Shown: positions 10,145-19,272, numbered from the stretch's first letter. The stretch: 64,000 nucleotides of DNA from an uncultured Rubrobacteraceae bacterium (GCA_902806065.1 CADCVE010000027.1:1-64000); one strand, 5' to 3'. A program made the numbers and translations. The notes: generated by a model not told the origin, from the sequence alone.

Positions 10145-11053
10145 CTATCCTTTTCCCATTTTGTCTCCGTAATGCTCGTCCTCCTTGTTGATGCCGGGGA
10201 CGATCCCGATGACCAGCGCGACGCTGAGGAGGATGATCCCGAGCCCCGCGAGCGTCCCGGCTCCCACAGGCTCGTCCAGAAGCAGGACGCCCAGCAGAAG
10301 CCCGAAGATTGGGACCAGAAACGTCACCGTGGAGGTCTTGGTGGGGCCGACGCTGGAGATCAGGTAGAAGTACAGCAAATAAGCTACGCCCGTGGAGAGC
10401 AGGGCCAGGCCGAGTACCGAGAGGACCACGATCATAGACGGCGCCTCCGCCGGAGGGCTAACGGCGGCCAGAGGTAGCAATATCGCCGCCGCCGCGGTCT
10501 GCTGCCCAACGGCAAGCGCAAGCGATGGGACACCCGCGAAGGTGCGTTTGACATAGACCCCGCCGAGGCCATAGCAGAATGAGCCGCAGAGCATAGCCCC
10601 CACCGACAGCAGAACAGGACCGTTCAAAGCGACGGGGTCCCACCCCACGAGCACCGCTACCCCGACGATCCCCATAATCACCCCACCGACCCTTTCCTTA
10701 GTCAACGTCTCACCCATCCACGCCGCCGCCACGAGCGCCGTGAACAACACGGTGGTGGAGTTGAGGATAGCGGCCAGAGACGCCGTAAGCTCTATCTCCG
10801 CGGCGGATATGAGCGAGAAAGGTAGAGCCGCGTTCAGCGCCCCGATAATCACGAGCTCTCGCCACCGCTCCCGGAGCTTCGGCATCCGACCCAACGCGAC
10901 GGCATAGAGGACCAGGGCAAGGGCCGCCAGACCCACGCGCAACTCCACCAAAACAAAAGGACCAAGAACCGGAACGGCGACACGTATAAACAAAAAGGAT
11001 CCACCCCATAGCGCCCCCAAGAGCACCAAAGCCCCAACGTCTTTCGCGCCCAC
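10145..11053 (-). CDS. EamA/DMT-family transporter
   Basis: A 302-residue membrane protein with about ten hydrophobic segments arranged as two five-helix EamA repeats. It begins with a helix carrying GALWGGSFLFIRVAVP, the characteristic start of drug/metabolite transporters, and the second repeat carries the TSTVTFLVPIFGLLLG signature near residue 240. Such proteins export metabolites or amino acids; the substrate is unknown. It is convergent with the thioesterase gene and upstream of nothing on its own strand, so it is probably monocistronic. The tail is short and charged. Confidence 0.88.
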   Translation of the reverse strand: MGAKDVGALVLLGALWGGSFLFIRVAVPVLGPFVLVELRVGLAALALVLYAVALGRMPKLRERWRELVIIGALNAALPFSLISAAEIELTASLAAILNSTTVLFTALVAAAWMGETLTKERVGGVIMGIVGVAVLVGWDPVALNGPVLLSVGAMLCGSFCYGLGGVYVKRTFAGVPSLALAVGQQTAAAAILLPLAAVSPPAEAPSMIVVLSVLGLALLSTGVAYLLYFYLISSVGPTKTSTVTFLVPIFGLLLGVLLLDEPVGAGTLAGLGIILLSVALVIGIVPGINKEDEHYGDKMGKG

Positions 11054-11103
11054 GCCCTACCCCCTCCACCTATGGCCAAGCCAGACAGGCCGCCACCTCA
11101 CAC

Positions 11104-11294
11104 CTACGATACCGGGCCCTTCGACCACCTTCTGAGCCGCACCACCAAATCGCCGCCACAATTCGGACAGACACGAGCCATTCCGGCTGCACAGTCAGCA
11201 CAAAGTTGCATTCACAGTTGCATGTAAAGGCGGTTCCTGCGTCCGCAAGGGCAGTCCCGCAGCGCTCGCATTAGAGGAGCATCTCCAGGATCAT
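11104..11294 (-). pseudogene. DUF1272 zinc-ribbon gene with stop and frameshift
   Basis: The ATG overlaps the ogt stop as ATGA. The reading is MILEMLL, an in-frame TAA, then CERCGTALADAGTAF, then CNCECNF; from there the frame must shift by one base to give CADCAAG, VCPNCGGDLVVRLRR and a TAG at 11104. Reassembled, this matches DUF1272 proteins, which start MLExxPNCExC and carry CxxC, CxxCxxC and CPNCGG metal-binding knuckles. All the expected cysteine groups are present, so the ancestor is clear, but two lesions interrupt it. The missing base lies in a short T run, so assembly error is possible. Confidence 0.75.
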
Positions 11295-11854
11295 GGGTTC
11301 GCCGAGCGGGCGATTATCCCGGCCTCGTGTTCGAGTAGGCGGGTCTTGAGATGGAGACCGCCGGCAAACCCGGTGAGGGAGCCGTTCGCGCCGATTACAC
11401 GATGACAGGGAACGACCAACGGCAGCCGGTTCGTGGCGTTGGCCTTACCCACGGCGCGGGCCGACCTGGGACACCCGATCCTCGCCGCGATCTCACCATA
11501 GGTACGAGTCTCGCCATAAGGAATACTAGTAAGCGCCCGCCAGACAGCCTTCTGCCATTCCGAGCCAGTCAACGCTAGCGGCAGGTCAAACGTCCTGCGT
11601 GTACCCGCATAGTACTCTCGCAACTGCGCGCCCGCCCGAGCGGTCGGCTTCCGGTCTGGCTCTATCTCCAGGCCCTCACGTTCAAGCTCCTGCTCTACCG
11701 TACGCTCATACTCACCCTCGGTAAACTTGAGCCAGAGCAATGCCCCCTCGTCGTTGACCACGAACGTCAGAGGCCCGGCGGGCGACTCGATAGTCTCCGT
11801 GTATGCTCTCGCGCCATTGCTCCTTCCCTTGCTACCTGAATAGGCTTCGATCAT
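11291..11854 (-). CDS. ogt: Methylated-DNA-protein-cysteine methyltransferase
   Basis: A 187-residue O6-alkylguanine-DNA alkyltransferase. The C-terminal half (about 95-180) holds WQKAVWRALTSIPYGETRTY, the DNA-binding helix with GCPRSARAVGKAN, and the active site PCHRVI with the acceptor Cys near residue 150, followed by GLxGFAGG-like TGFAGG. The protein repairs O6-methylguanine by irreversible transfer of the alkyl group to its own Cys. An N-terminal ribonuclease-like domain with FTEGEY precedes it. Its stop overlaps the start of the damaged DUF1272 gene, suggesting a former two-gene unit. Confidence 0.95.
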   Translation of the reverse strand: MIEAYSGSKGRSNGARAYTETIESPAGPLTFVVNDEGALLWLKFTEGEYERTVEQELEREGLEIEPDRKPTARAGAQLREYYAGTRRTFDLPLALTGSEWQKAVWRALTSIPYGETRTYGEIAARIGCPRSARAVGKANATNRLPLVVPCHRVIGANGSLTGFAGGLHLKTRLLEHEAGIIARSANP

Positions 11855-11884
11855 GGTTCCGATTCTCGCACCGCGAAGAGGGAT

Positions 11885-12421
11885 TCACTGGCGAGGGTAA
11901 AACTCCGACCTCGGGTCATCATAAGGTGCCATCCAAACCTCGAACCCCTCTCCCCGAGAACGGGAGGTCCGGCAAAACGGTACGGCAGCGATGCTCAACA
12001 AGGCAAGAACCCTGCGCCAGCCGCGCGCCGGTAACTCTCCCCGGGACTCCAGGGTCCATTCCGTTTCCAATTGCCTGCTTCCTATCCCCCGATAGTACCC
12101 AGCCTCGTAAGAATAGCCTTCGTAACTGTCGGCCACGACCTCCATTACCTCCATCCTCCGCGCCAGAGAAGCGACCCCAGCATACAAGTACTTCACCAGC
12201 ACAGGCTCCTCAGCCCACGGGTCGGCAACGAGCAGCCCTAGCATCAGGCGCTTGAAGGCCGTGCGGTACCGGAGCGCAGCCAGGACCCTATCCTCCGGCC
12301 CCACCGCCACGATAAACCTCTCCTCAAACGCCTCCCATCGCGACATTCCATTCAACTCGAGAAGCTCCGCGATCCCAGCCTCGTCCTCAGAACGCGCCCA
12401 CCGCACCCTAATGCCTTCCAC
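11885..12421 (-). CDS. GNAT-like acetyltransferase domain protein
   Basis: A 178-residue protein that looks like a diverged GNAT acetyltransferase. The N-terminus IRVRWARSEDEAGIAELLEL matches the first strand and helix of the fold, RVLAALRYR fits strands 2-4, and VKYLYAGVASLARRM occupies the place of the acetyl-CoA binding helix, although a clear Q/RxxGxG/A loop is missing. A hydrophobic patch with Cys lies near residue 145. Substrate is unknown. GTG 12421 is chosen because GGAGG lies five bases upstream. It is divergent from the GntR gene and shares its 99-base control region. Confidence 0.6.
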   Translation of the reverse strand: MEGIRVRWARSEDEAGIAELLELNGMSRWEAFEERFIVAVGPEDRVLAALRYRTAFKRLMLGLLVADPWAEEPVLVKYLYAGVASLARRMEVMEVVADSYEGYSYEAGYYRGIGSRQLETEWTLESRGELPARGWRRVLALLSIAAVPFCRTSRSRGEGFEVWMAPYDDPRSEFYPRQ

Positions 12422-12456
12422 CTCGGCCTCCTTCCTCTCCGGATAACCGTCTCCGC

Positions 12457-12516
12457 TATAATCGTCCTACTCAAGCAGGACACTTACTGACATATTGCCA
12501 TAGGACACTAGGACGG
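12457..12516 (+). promoter_or_regulatory. gntR promoter with AGGAC repeats
   Basis: TATAAT lies at 12457-12462. Directly after it is the inverted repeat GTCCT-N8-AGGAC (12464-12481), and two further AGGAC copies start at 12502 and 12510. The last copy also serves as the ribosome site for GTG 12521. A good -35 hexamer is not seen. Repeats placed over the start of transcription fit autorepression by the downstream GntR protein; this is inference. Confidence 0.5.
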
Positions 12517-12520
12517 TCAA

Positions 12521-13486
12521 GTGGATTTAAGAGTAGATTCGAAGAGTCATATACCGGTACACGTACAGTTGGAGGAGCAGATCAAGCACCTTATATTGAC
12601 GGGTGGTTTCGCTGCGGGGAGCCGGTTGCCGAGCATTCGGGCGTTGGCGGGGTATTTGCGGGTCAACCGGAATACGGTGGCGCGTGTGATCTCCGCCCTC
12701 GAACGCGAGGGGTATGTGGAGAGCCGCCGGGGTAGCGGGGTCTACGTAACCGAGCCACCGGTAGCAGCGGAGGACCTCAAGCGCCAGGAGGTCCTGGAGA
12801 AGGTAATGGACCTCGCGGCGGCCCGGGACGTGCCGGTCGAGGAGCTAGCCTACGCGCTCCTGGCGCGGGCGGGGGTACGGGCGCCGGAGAAAGTAACGGT
12901 GCTCTTCGTCGAGTGCAACGGACCCGAGCTAGAGCAATACAAGACAGAGCTACAGGAGCAGCTACCCGTCGCGGTGGAGGCGGTAATGCTCGAAGACCTG
13001 GAGGAACGCCTGGAGGGAAGCGTCTGGGGCGAGGAACCAGTCTCGCAGCCGCCCTGGCGGCTGGCGGTCACCACCTTCTACCACGTTCACGAAGTAGAGA
13101 GGCTGATGCAGCCGCACGGGATAGAGACGTTCGCGTTGCTGACGGAGGCTACCCTGGACGGCTTGAAGCGGCTCTCCGAGTTACCCGAGGGGACGTCCGT
13201 GGGAGTCGTGGGCAACTCTCGGACCTGTACCGAGAACCTGTTGCGCTCGCTAGAGGGTGCGGGGCTGGACCACCTGAACCTCTTCCAAATTCAAGAGGAC
13301 GAGGAGGGCCGGGCCAGAATCGAGCGGGCAAAAGTAGTGGTATGTGGCAGCGTCGTAGCACCAAAACTAAAAACCCTCGGCCTTCCGGGAGAAACAGAAG
13401 TCATCGTTCAAGACCGCACCCTGAGCAAGGGCGGCGTGGAGATGCTCGGCCGGCTGCTCCGCCAGCTTCCACCAACCGTCGGGTAA
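12521..13486 (+). CDS. GntR-family transcriptional regulator
   Basis: A 321-residue regulator. Residues 1-78 are a GntR winged helix: IPVHVQLEEQIKHLILTG, then LPSIRALAGYLRVNRNTVAR, then LEREGYVESRRGSGVYV. After a helical linker, residues about 125-320 form an alpha/beta region (VTVLFVECNG, VGVVGNSRT, RAKVVVCGS, TEVIVQDRTL) that looks like a ligand-sensing domain unlike the aminotransferase domain of MocR proteins. The start is GTG 12521. Nearby targets are not obvious, since the divergent gene is a GNAT protein. AGGAC repeats at its promoter suggest self-regulation. Confidence 0.85.
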   Translation: MDLRVDSKSHIPVHVQLEEQIKHLILTGGFAAGSRLPSIRALAGYLRVNRNTVARVISALEREGYVESRRGSGVYVTEPPVAAEDLKRQEVLEKVMDLAAARDVPVEELAYALLARAGVRAPEKVTVLFVECNGPELEQYKTELQEQLPVAVEAVMLEDLEERLEGSVWGEEPVSQPPWRLAVTTFYHVHEVERLMQPHGIETFALLTEATLDGLKRLSELPEGTSVGVVGNSRTCTENLLRSLEGAGLDHLNLFQIQEDEEGRARIERAKVVVCGSVVAPKLKTLGLPGETEVIVQDRTLSKGGVEMLGRLLRQLPPTVG

Positions 13487-13550
13487 GCAGGCAGAAAGGG
13501 CTTGCAAGGCCCGCCTTGCGGAAAGTTACAAAAAACGGGCTTCTGATCTC

Positions 13551-14228
13551 TCAGGACCGGACGTTGAAGCGGTTCATCGTAGCTTCGGGGCCAGACTCGA
13601 TCACGGCCTCCACCGCGTCCGCCGCCACGGGCAAGGCCTCCTTGACCGCCGAGTCCATCCGTCCGAGCACGTAATCCGTGACGGTCACACCGGTCGGAGG
13701 ACGGCCGATCCCGATACGCACCCGCACGAAGTCATTTCCCAGGTGTTGGATCAGGGAGCGCAACCCATTGTGACCGCCCGCCCCGCCGCCGACCTTCACC
13801 CGTACGTCGCCCGGCGGAAGATCCAGGTCATCGTGGACCACGATAAGGTCCTCCACTTTATGTCCGGCGAGCGCCACCCCCGAGTTGTTCATGTACGTCG
13901 TCGGCTTGAGGAGCGTCACGTTCTTCAGGCCGAAGCCTACGGGAGCAGCCTCAGCCTTCTTCTTCGAGCGCCAGGAACCACCGTGACGCTTCGCCAGTTC
14001 ATCGGCCACGAGAAAGCCCACGTTGTGTCGGGTGCGCTCGTAGGAGCGGCCCGGGTTACCCAGGCCCACGACAACGGGCGACTTTGCGCCGCCCCCGTCT
14101 GGCTCCGCTACAGGCTCCTCACTGGTCTCCGGGCCAGCGCCGAAGAGGCGCGAGAGCCTAAGGTTGGAGATTCTGTCCTGCGGGGCCTTCTCCCTCCTGC
14201 GGAGAAACCCCTTCGCTCCCCTCTTCAA
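13551..14228 (-). CDS. pth: Peptidyl-tRNA hydrolase
   Basis: Peptidyl-tRNA hydrolase frees stalled peptidyl-tRNAs. The core begins VVVGLGNPG near residue 53 and shows the catalytic His in RTRHNVGF, TTYMNNSG, VHDDLDLPPG with the Asp, and GGAGGHNGLRS. The C-terminal lid is complete. As drawn (TTG 14228) it has about 50 extra N-terminal residues and overlaps the end of rplY by 71 bases. The extension is charged and not part of the fold, but no ATG, GTG or TTG lies between it and the core except a GTG inside VVVG, so the true start is uncertain. The end of the rplY-pth pair is conserved in actinobacteria. Confidence 0.93.
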   Translation of the reverse strand: MKRGAKGFLRRREKAPQDRISNLRLSRLFGAGPETSEEPVAEPDGGGAKSPVVVGLGNPGRSYERTRHNVGFLVADELAKRHGGSWRSKKKAEAAPVGFGLKNVTLLKPTTYMNNSGVALAGHKVEDLIVVHDDLDLPPGDVRVKVGGGAGGHNGLRSLIQHLGNDFVRVRIGIGRPPTGVTVTDYVLGRMDSAVKEALPVAADAVEAVIESGPEATMNRFNVRS

Positions 14229-14877
14229 GCTCGACCTCCTCAGCCTGTTCGTCGGACGGCTCCTCGACGATACCCGCGGCCTCCATCTCCTCGTCAGTGA
14301 TCTCCGTCGGCGGTGTAACCGTCGCGGCGATCTCCTCGGGGTCGGAGATCAACTCGATACCCTCCGGGAGCCGGATATCCGCCAAAGTCAGGTTTTCGTT
14401 CATCTCAAGCCCCGAGACATCGATTACGAGCTCCTGCGGGATGTTCCCCGGCAGGGACTCGACCTCTACCTCGTAAGCGACCTGATCCAGGACTCCACCT
14501 TCGGAGACCCCTGGAGATTCTTCGTTACCGGCGACCGTCAACGGTACCGTGACCACGATCCGCTCTCGCATGTTCACCGGCGCGAAGTCTACGTGTACGA
14601 GCCTACCTGTCAGCGGGTTGCGATGTGCGTCCACGACCCTGGCCGTCGCCGCGACCCCGCCACCGACCTTCAGGTCATAGAGCGCGTTGTCCCCGTAGTG
14701 CTGGAGTGTGTAGTCCACGAGCTTCGTCGGGACCGCGAGCACCGAGGTGCCACTGTCGGCTCCGCTGCCGTCACCGTAAAGTACGGCCGGCGTCATACCC
14801 TCTGCCCGCAGGCGCCGGGCGTCGTTCTTGCCCCGGCCTTCGCGCTGTCTTGCCTGCAATTCTACGTTATCCGCCAT
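14158..14877 (-). CDS. rplY: 50S ribosomal protein L25 / general stress protein Ctc
   Basis: A 239-residue two-domain L25 (CTC type). The N-terminal domain (about 1-95) begins VELQARQREGRGKNDARRLR and binds 5S rRNA; the C-terminal beta domain runs to about 190 with ESLPGNIPQELVIDVSGLEM. The last 50 residues are highly acidic, as is common in this family in high-GC bacteria. It lies 23 bases downstream of prs and overlaps the annotated pth start. Ribosome assembly and stress tolerance are the family roles. Confidence 0.93.
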   Translation of the reverse strand: MADNVELQARQREGRGKNDARRLRAEGMTPAVLYGDGSGADSGTSVLAVPTKLVDYTLQHYGDNALYDLKVGGGVAATARVVDAHRNPLTGRLVHVDFAPVNMRERIVVTVPLTVAGNEESPGVSEGGVLDQVAYEVEVESLPGNIPQELVIDVSGLEMNENLTLADIRLPEGIELISDPEEIAATVTPPTEITDEEMEAAGIVEEPSDEQAEEVELEEGSEGVSPQEGEGPAGQNLQP

Positions 14878-14900
14878 TCTTCAAACTCCCAAAAATCTCG

Positions 14901-15917
14901 CTAGAAAAGCTGGTTCTCACCCATGAATACCTCGCTCACCGAATCGTCAGAGAAGACGTTCCGAATAGTTGCGGCGAGAATAGGGGCGATCGTGAGCACT
15001 CTTATCTTATTGCGTGGCTCGTCGCTCTTCAAGGGCAGTGTGTCCGTAACGACGATCTCCTTTATAGGAGAGTCTTCGATCCTCTTGTACGCCGGCCCCG
15101 AGAACACCGGGTGCGTCGCCGCCGCATAGACCTCCGTAGCCCCGCAATCCAGCAAGCTCTTGGCCGCGTTTACGAGGGTACCGGCAGTGTCTATAAGGTC
15201 GTCGATAAGGATCGCACGCTTACCCTCGACATCGCCGATGACGTGCGTTACCTCCGACTCTCCAGGCTGGCGGCGGACCTTGTTCACGATGGCCCACGGG
15301 AGCCCCAGGTGATCCGCGAGTCGATTGGCGACCTTTGCCTCCCCGACGTCCGGAGCGACGACGACCGCGTCCTCAGCGTTGTGGAAGCCCTGCCCGGAGA
15401 AGTGGTCCACGAAGGTGTGCATCGCGGTCAGGTGGTCCACTGGGGTGCTGAAGAAGCCTTCGATCTGCCCCACGTGTAGGTCCATGGTCATCACCCGGGT
15501 AGCGCCGGCCTGCCGCAGCATGCTCGCAACCAGACGCGCCGTTATCGGCTCGCGCGGCTTACTCTTCCTGTCCTGCCGAGAGTATGCGAACCACGGTATG
15601 ACCGCCACGATCCTATCGGCGGAGGCACGCTTGGCCGCGTCTATCATTACGAAAAGCTCCATCAGGTTCTGGTTCACCGGATCGCCCAGAGACTGGACGA
15701 TAAACACCTCCGCGCCCCGGATGCTCTGCTCGTACCTCGCGTATACCTCGCCGCCCGAGAAGCTCTGCAGGTTGACGTCGCCCAGAGAGACGTCGAGCCG
15801 GTCAGCGATCCTCTCCGCAAGGTCCGGGTAACCCCGCCCCGAAAATAGCACCAGCCGTTTCTCCGCTACCTGCTCCAACTGTCCGTTATACATCGCGCGA
15901 ACCATTCCTCCGTTCAT
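14901..15917 (-). CDS. prs: Ribose-phosphate pyrophosphokinase
   Basis: A 338-residue PRPP synthase. It makes phosphoribosyl pyrophosphate from ribose 5-phosphate and ATP for nucleotide, His and Trp synthesis. Visible features are RLVLFSGRGYPDLAERIA near residue 21, the ATP-binding region with DRIVAVIPWFAYSRQDRK, the divalent-cation loop with MDLHVGQIEGFF, and the PRPP loop RAILIDDLIDTAGT near residue 230. The N-terminus has alternative ATG codons within the first ten residues. It follows glmU by ten bases and precedes rplY, the usual actinobacterial arrangement. Confidence 0.96.
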   Translation of the reverse strand: MNGGMVRAMYNGQLEQVAEKRLVLFSGRGYPDLAERIADRLDVSLGDVNLQSFSGGEVYARYEQSIRGAEVFIVQSLGDPVNQNLMELFVMIDAAKRASADRIVAVIPWFAYSRQDRKSKPREPITARLVASMLRQAGATRVMTMDLHVGQIEGFFSTPVDHLTAMHTFVDHFSGQGFHNAEDAVVVAPDVGEAKVANRLADHLGLPWAIVNKVRRQPGESEVTHVIGDVEGKRAILIDDLIDTAGTLVNAAKSLLDCGATEVYAAATHPVFSGPAYKRIEDSPIKEIVVTDTLPLKSDEPRNKIRVLTIAPILAATIRNVFSDDSVSEVFMGENQLF

Positions 15918-15927
15918 TACCCGCCCT

Positions 15928-17349
15928 TTAGTGGCCCTGATCCTTCTTCTTGCCGCCCCGACTCCGTCCTCCGGCCCCGTCCTCGGATGCCTTTCCCGGC
16001 GCGTCCCGGATCACACGCGCCGGCATCCCGACCGCCATCTTGCCCGCCGGGATGTCCTTGTTGACCACGCTCCCCGCCCCCAGGTAAGCGTTCTCTCCAA
16101 TAGTTATCGGAGCGATGAGGTTGGTGTTGATTCCAGTGAAGACACCGTCCTCTATCGTAGTGCGGTGCTTATCCTTGCCGTCGTAGTTCGCCGTGATCGT
16201 ACCCGCCCCCAAGTTCACCCCTTCACCGATCTCCGCATCCCCGATGTAAGACAGGTGCGGTACCTTGCTTCCCGCCCCAACCTGCGTGTTCTTTAGCTCG
16301 CAGTACGCCCCGACCTTCGAAACCTCCCCAAGCACCGTCCCCGGCCTCAAGTACGCGAAAGGCCCCACGCTTGCCCCCGCGCCGACCTCGGCCCCCCGAC
16401 CCACCGAGTGCTCCACCAGTGCCCCGTCGCCCACCACCGTATCCAGCAGGTCGGCGGAAGGCCCGATCACACAGTCCGAGCCTATCTTCGTCTCCCCCCG
16501 CAAGAAAGTGCCCGGCAAGACGACCGTATCCCGCCCTATCTCCACGGTCGCCTCAATGTGAGTAGATACAGGGTCCCTCACCGTGACCCCAGCGCGCATA
16601 TGAGCGTCCAGAATATGCCGCCGCACGATCTCCTCGGCCACGGCCAACTGTGCCCGGTCGTTGACCAGGTTGGCCTCCTGGAGGTTCTTCAGGCGGAACG
16701 TCACCGCCCGGCTCTTCCTGCCGATAATCTCCAGAGCATCGGTCAGGTAGACCTCACCCTGGTCATTCTCCGTGCCCACCATCTCCAGAGCATGCCGTAT
16801 CTCCGATAGCTCGAAGGCGTAGAGCCCAAGGTTGACGAGCCGTACCTCCTTCTCTTCCTCAGTCGCGTCCCGCTCCTCGACGATGCGCACGACGCCGGCG
16901 TCCTCCATCACCCGTCCAAGACCCGTCGCGTCCTCCAACTCCGCCACCAGAACCGTCGCCCCCACCCCCGCCGAACGGTGCCGCTCGACCAGCTCGATCA
17001 GGGTACTCTCCGAGATCAAAGGCCCGTCCCCATTTACGACCAGGAGGATGCCCTCTTCCTCATCCACGGCCTCAAGCGCCACGCGCACCGCATCGCCGGT
17101 GCCGTTCTGTTCTTCTTGCAGAACGGGGACGACCTCTGGTGGTAGGACCTCCTCCACCTCGCCTGCCTGGTGACCGACGACGACAAGTATCTGCTCGGGC
17201 CCTACCGGCTGGAGCGCGGAGATCGCGTAGTTCACCATCGGCACACCGCAGATGGTGTGCAATACCTTGGCACGGTTGGACCTCATCCGGGTGCCCTTGC
17301 CGGCCGCGAGCACAGCGGCAAAGACAGGCGCTTCTCGACGTTGGATCAT
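15928..17349 (-). CDS. glmU: Bifunctional GlmU
   Basis: A 473-residue bifunctional enzyme that acetylates glucosamine 1-phosphate and then forms UDP-N-acetylglucosamine for peptidoglycan. The N-terminal pyrophosphorylase has LAAGKGTRMRSNRAKVLH (about 14-31) and GTGDAVRVALEA. From about residue 255 hexapeptide repeats form a left-handed beta helix, with RPGTVLGEVSKVGAYCELKN, the catalytic NYDGKDKH near 368 and the C-terminal GSVVNKDIPAGKMAVGMPAR. The last 25 residues are basic and disordered. It begins about 70 bases after a tRNA-Gln gene, as in many actinobacteria. Confidence 0.97.
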   Translation of the reverse strand: MIQRREAPVFAAVLAAGKGTRMRSNRAKVLHTICGVPMVNYAISALQPVGPEQILVVVGHQAGEVEEVLPPEVVPVLQEEQNGTGDAVRVALEAVDEEEGILLVVNGDGPLISESTLIELVERHRSAGVGATVLVAELEDATGLGRVMEDAGVVRIVEERDATEEEKEVRLVNLGLYAFELSEIRHALEMVGTENDQGEVYLTDALEIIGRKSRAVTFRLKNLQEANLVNDRAQLAVAEEIVRRHILDAHMRAGVTVRDPVSTHIEATVEIGRDTVVLPGTFLRGETKIGSDCVIGPSADLLDTVVGDGALVEHSVGRGAEVGAGASVGPFAYLRPGTVLGEVSKVGAYCELKNTQVGAGSKVPHLSYIGDAEIGEGVNLGAGTITANYDGKDKHRTTIEDGVFTGINTNLIAPITIGENAYLGAGSVVNKDIPAGKMAVGMPARVIRDAPGKASEDGAGGRSRGGKKKDQGH

Positions 17350-17422
17350 GGGATCACCGGCTCCTAAAACTCCTGATAGTTACGCCTTCGATCTCCGCAA
17401 GTCTCACTCCGGAGAAAACGGG

Positions 17423-17493
17423 CTGGGGCGGCAGGATTCGAACCTGCGATCCCGGGACCAAAACCCGGCGCCTTGCCACTTGGCCACGCCCCA
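17423..17493 (-). tRNA. tRNA-Gln (UUG)
   Basis: The minus strand forms a cloverleaf with acceptor TGGGGCG/CGCCCCA, anticodon stem CCGGG/CCCGG and loop TTTTGGT, so the anticodon is TTG (Gln). The discriminator is G, as usual for tRNA-Gln. CCA is not encoded. It lies between ispE and glmU, a conserved position. Confidence 0.95.
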
Positions 17494-17583
17494 AAACACG
17501 AACGTCCCTTGCTACTTTTTATCACGACGCCCGCGACACCCTCGATTATAGCGGAGCCTCGAATAGCTATCAGCTTTTAGCCA

Positions 17584-18480
17584 TCAGCCGTCTCTCCGAC
17601 CCTCAAACGCCAGTGTTACGCCACGCGCCACAGGCTCGCAAACTGCCACGAAGGAGGCCCGCGAGCTCTTCTCCGCCGCCCGAGCCTCCGCCTCCGTGGC
17701 GAAGATACCGTAGACTGCCGTCCCGCTCCCGCTCATCGCCGCCCCCAGAGCGCCCGCGCCCAGAAGCTCCTCCCTCAGCTCCCACACCCCGGGCACGAAG
17801 CTCTCCGTTACCAGCGCGAGGTCGTTGCCCACGCCACGGGCGAGCGCGCTCGCGTCCCCGGTACGCAGGGCTTCCACTACCGGGGCGACGGAAGGCAGGC
17901 TATCCTCAGACCGCTCATCGTAGGCCTGGTAGATACGGACCGTCTCGGCGCCTACCGCCGGTTTGGCGATCACCAGGTAGTGTGGTGGAGGTGCAGGGAG
18001 CGGGCTCAGAGCCTCCCCGATACCCTCTCCGAGCGCCGTGCCGCCGCCGACACAAAATGCGACATCCACCCCAACTCGCAGGCCAACCTCACGCAACTCC
18101 GCGTCGTCGAACCCGAGGCTAAAGAGCCCGTTCAGACCCACGAGCGTGGCAGCCGCATCCGCCGAGCCGCCCCCGAGACCCGCTCCCGCCGGGACTTGTT
18201 TGCGGAGCTTTACTCTTACCGGCAGCTCCTCCCCGGATGCTTCGCGCAGCCGGAGCCATGCCTTGTAAACGGTGTTCTCGTCCAGTGGCCCGATCCCGGT
18301 TCCCTCCGGCTCGACGCCTAGCTCGAATCCCCTCTCCGCCCGCTCTATCTCCACCTCGTCAGCGAGCGATATGCTCTGCAGTACGGTAGAGATCTCATGG
18401 TACCCGTCGGGCAGTAGACCCAGCACCTCCAGCGCATAGTTGACCTTGGCAAACGCCCGCAACCGCATCGCTTCCATCAC
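17584..18480 (-). CDS. ispE: 4-diphosphocytidyl-2-C-methyl-D-erythritol kinase
   Basis: A 298-residue GHMP kinase of the methylerythritol phosphate pathway to isoprenoids. It opens with [17 protein letters not shown], carries the ATP-binding GHMP motif [15 protein letters not shown] near residue 100, and ends with the [12 protein letters not shown] segment near 245. Its start overlaps the rsmA stop by four bases (ATGA-like), so the two are translationally coupled, as in many actinobacteria. A second in-frame ATG four codons in is an equally plausible start. Confidence 0.95.
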   Translation of the reverse strand: MMEAMRLRAFAKVNYALEVLGLLPDGYHEISTVLQSISLADEVEIERAERGFELGVEPEGTGIGPLDENTVYKAWLRLREASGEELPVRVKLRKQVPAGAGLGGGSADAAATLVGLNGLFSLGFDDAELREVGLRVGVDVAFCVGGGTALGEGIGEALSPLPAPPPHYLVIAKPAVGAETVRIYQAYDERSEDSLPSVAPVVEALRTGDASALARGVGNDLALVTESFVPGVWELREELLGAGALGAAMSGSGTAVYGIFATEAEARAAEKSSRASFVAVCEPVARGVTLAFEGRRDG

Positions 18481-19262
18481 TCCACCCCCGACAACAGACG
18501 CGCGAGCGTCACGAAATCCTCCGGCCCGAGCTCTTCGGCCCGTGCGTCTACACCATAACCAAGAGCATGCAGGGCATCCGGCGCCTCCTCGCGCAAGGCG
18601 TCCGGCAGGTTGTTGACGAGGCGTTTCCGGCGGCTCTTGAAAGCGGCGAGCGCCAGCTTCTTCGCACGCTCGTAGTCCTCACCTCCAGCATTCCGCCGCT
18701 CCATCATCACCACCGCGGACCATACGCGCGGCGGCGGGTCGAAGACGCGGGGCGAGACCTTGTGCTCTACACGCACCTCCGCGAGAAGCTGCACGAGGAC
18801 CGCGTAGGCCCCGTAGTCCTTCGTCCTCCGTGCCGCCGCCATTCTCCGCGCCACCTCCAGTTGCACCATAAACCGTAGCTCCAAGAGAGACTTCATCTCC
18901 TCCAACAACCTCAGAACGAGAGGCGAAGCGACGTTGTAGGGAAGGTTCGCGACCAGCTTGTTCGGAGGCGGAGTTAGAGCTTCGTAGTCGAAGGACAAAG
19001 CGTCTCCCTCATAAATCAGGACGTTCTGGTATGGTTCGAGCGTCCGTCGCAGGACCGGTAGCACGTCCGGGTCGAGTTCGACGGCGTGGACGAGCTTCGC
19101 CTGCGCGGCGAGTACGGTAGTGAGGGCGCCACGGCCCGGCCCGACCTCCAGAACGATGTCGTCTTTCGTGACGCCCCGCGCGACGATGCGGGCCGTGTTC
19201 GGGTCCGTGAGGAAGTGCTGGCCGAGGCGTTTTTTCGGTCGCGCTCTCCCGGGTTGGACCAA
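18477..19262 (-). CDS. rsmA: 16S rRNA dimethyladenosine methyltransferase
   Basis: A 261-residue KsgA/RsmA enzyme that dimethylates two adjacent adenines near the 3' end of 16S rRNA. It shows [13 protein letters not shown] near residue 10, the SAM-binding [11 protein letters not shown] near 40, [12 protein letters not shown] near 104 (the N-L-P-Y catalytic motif) and the [13 protein letters not shown]-terminal motif. It is ten bases downstream of tatD and overlaps ispE, so tatD-rsmA-ispE is probably one transcript. Confidence 0.96.
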   Translation of the reverse strand: MVQPGRARPKKRLGQHFLTDPNTARIVARGVTKDDIVLEVGPGRGALTTVLAAQAKLVHAVELDPDVLPVLRRTLEPYQNVLIYEGDALSFDYEALTPPPNKLVANLPYNVASPLVLRLLEEMKSLLELRFMVQLEVARRMAAARRTKDYGAYAVLVQLLAEVRVEHKVSPRVFDPPPRVWSAVVMMERRNAGGEDYERAKKLALAAFKSRRKRLVNNLPDALREEAPDALHALGYGVDARAEELGPEDFVTLARLLSGVE

Positions 19263-19272
19263 GACGCCTGGG

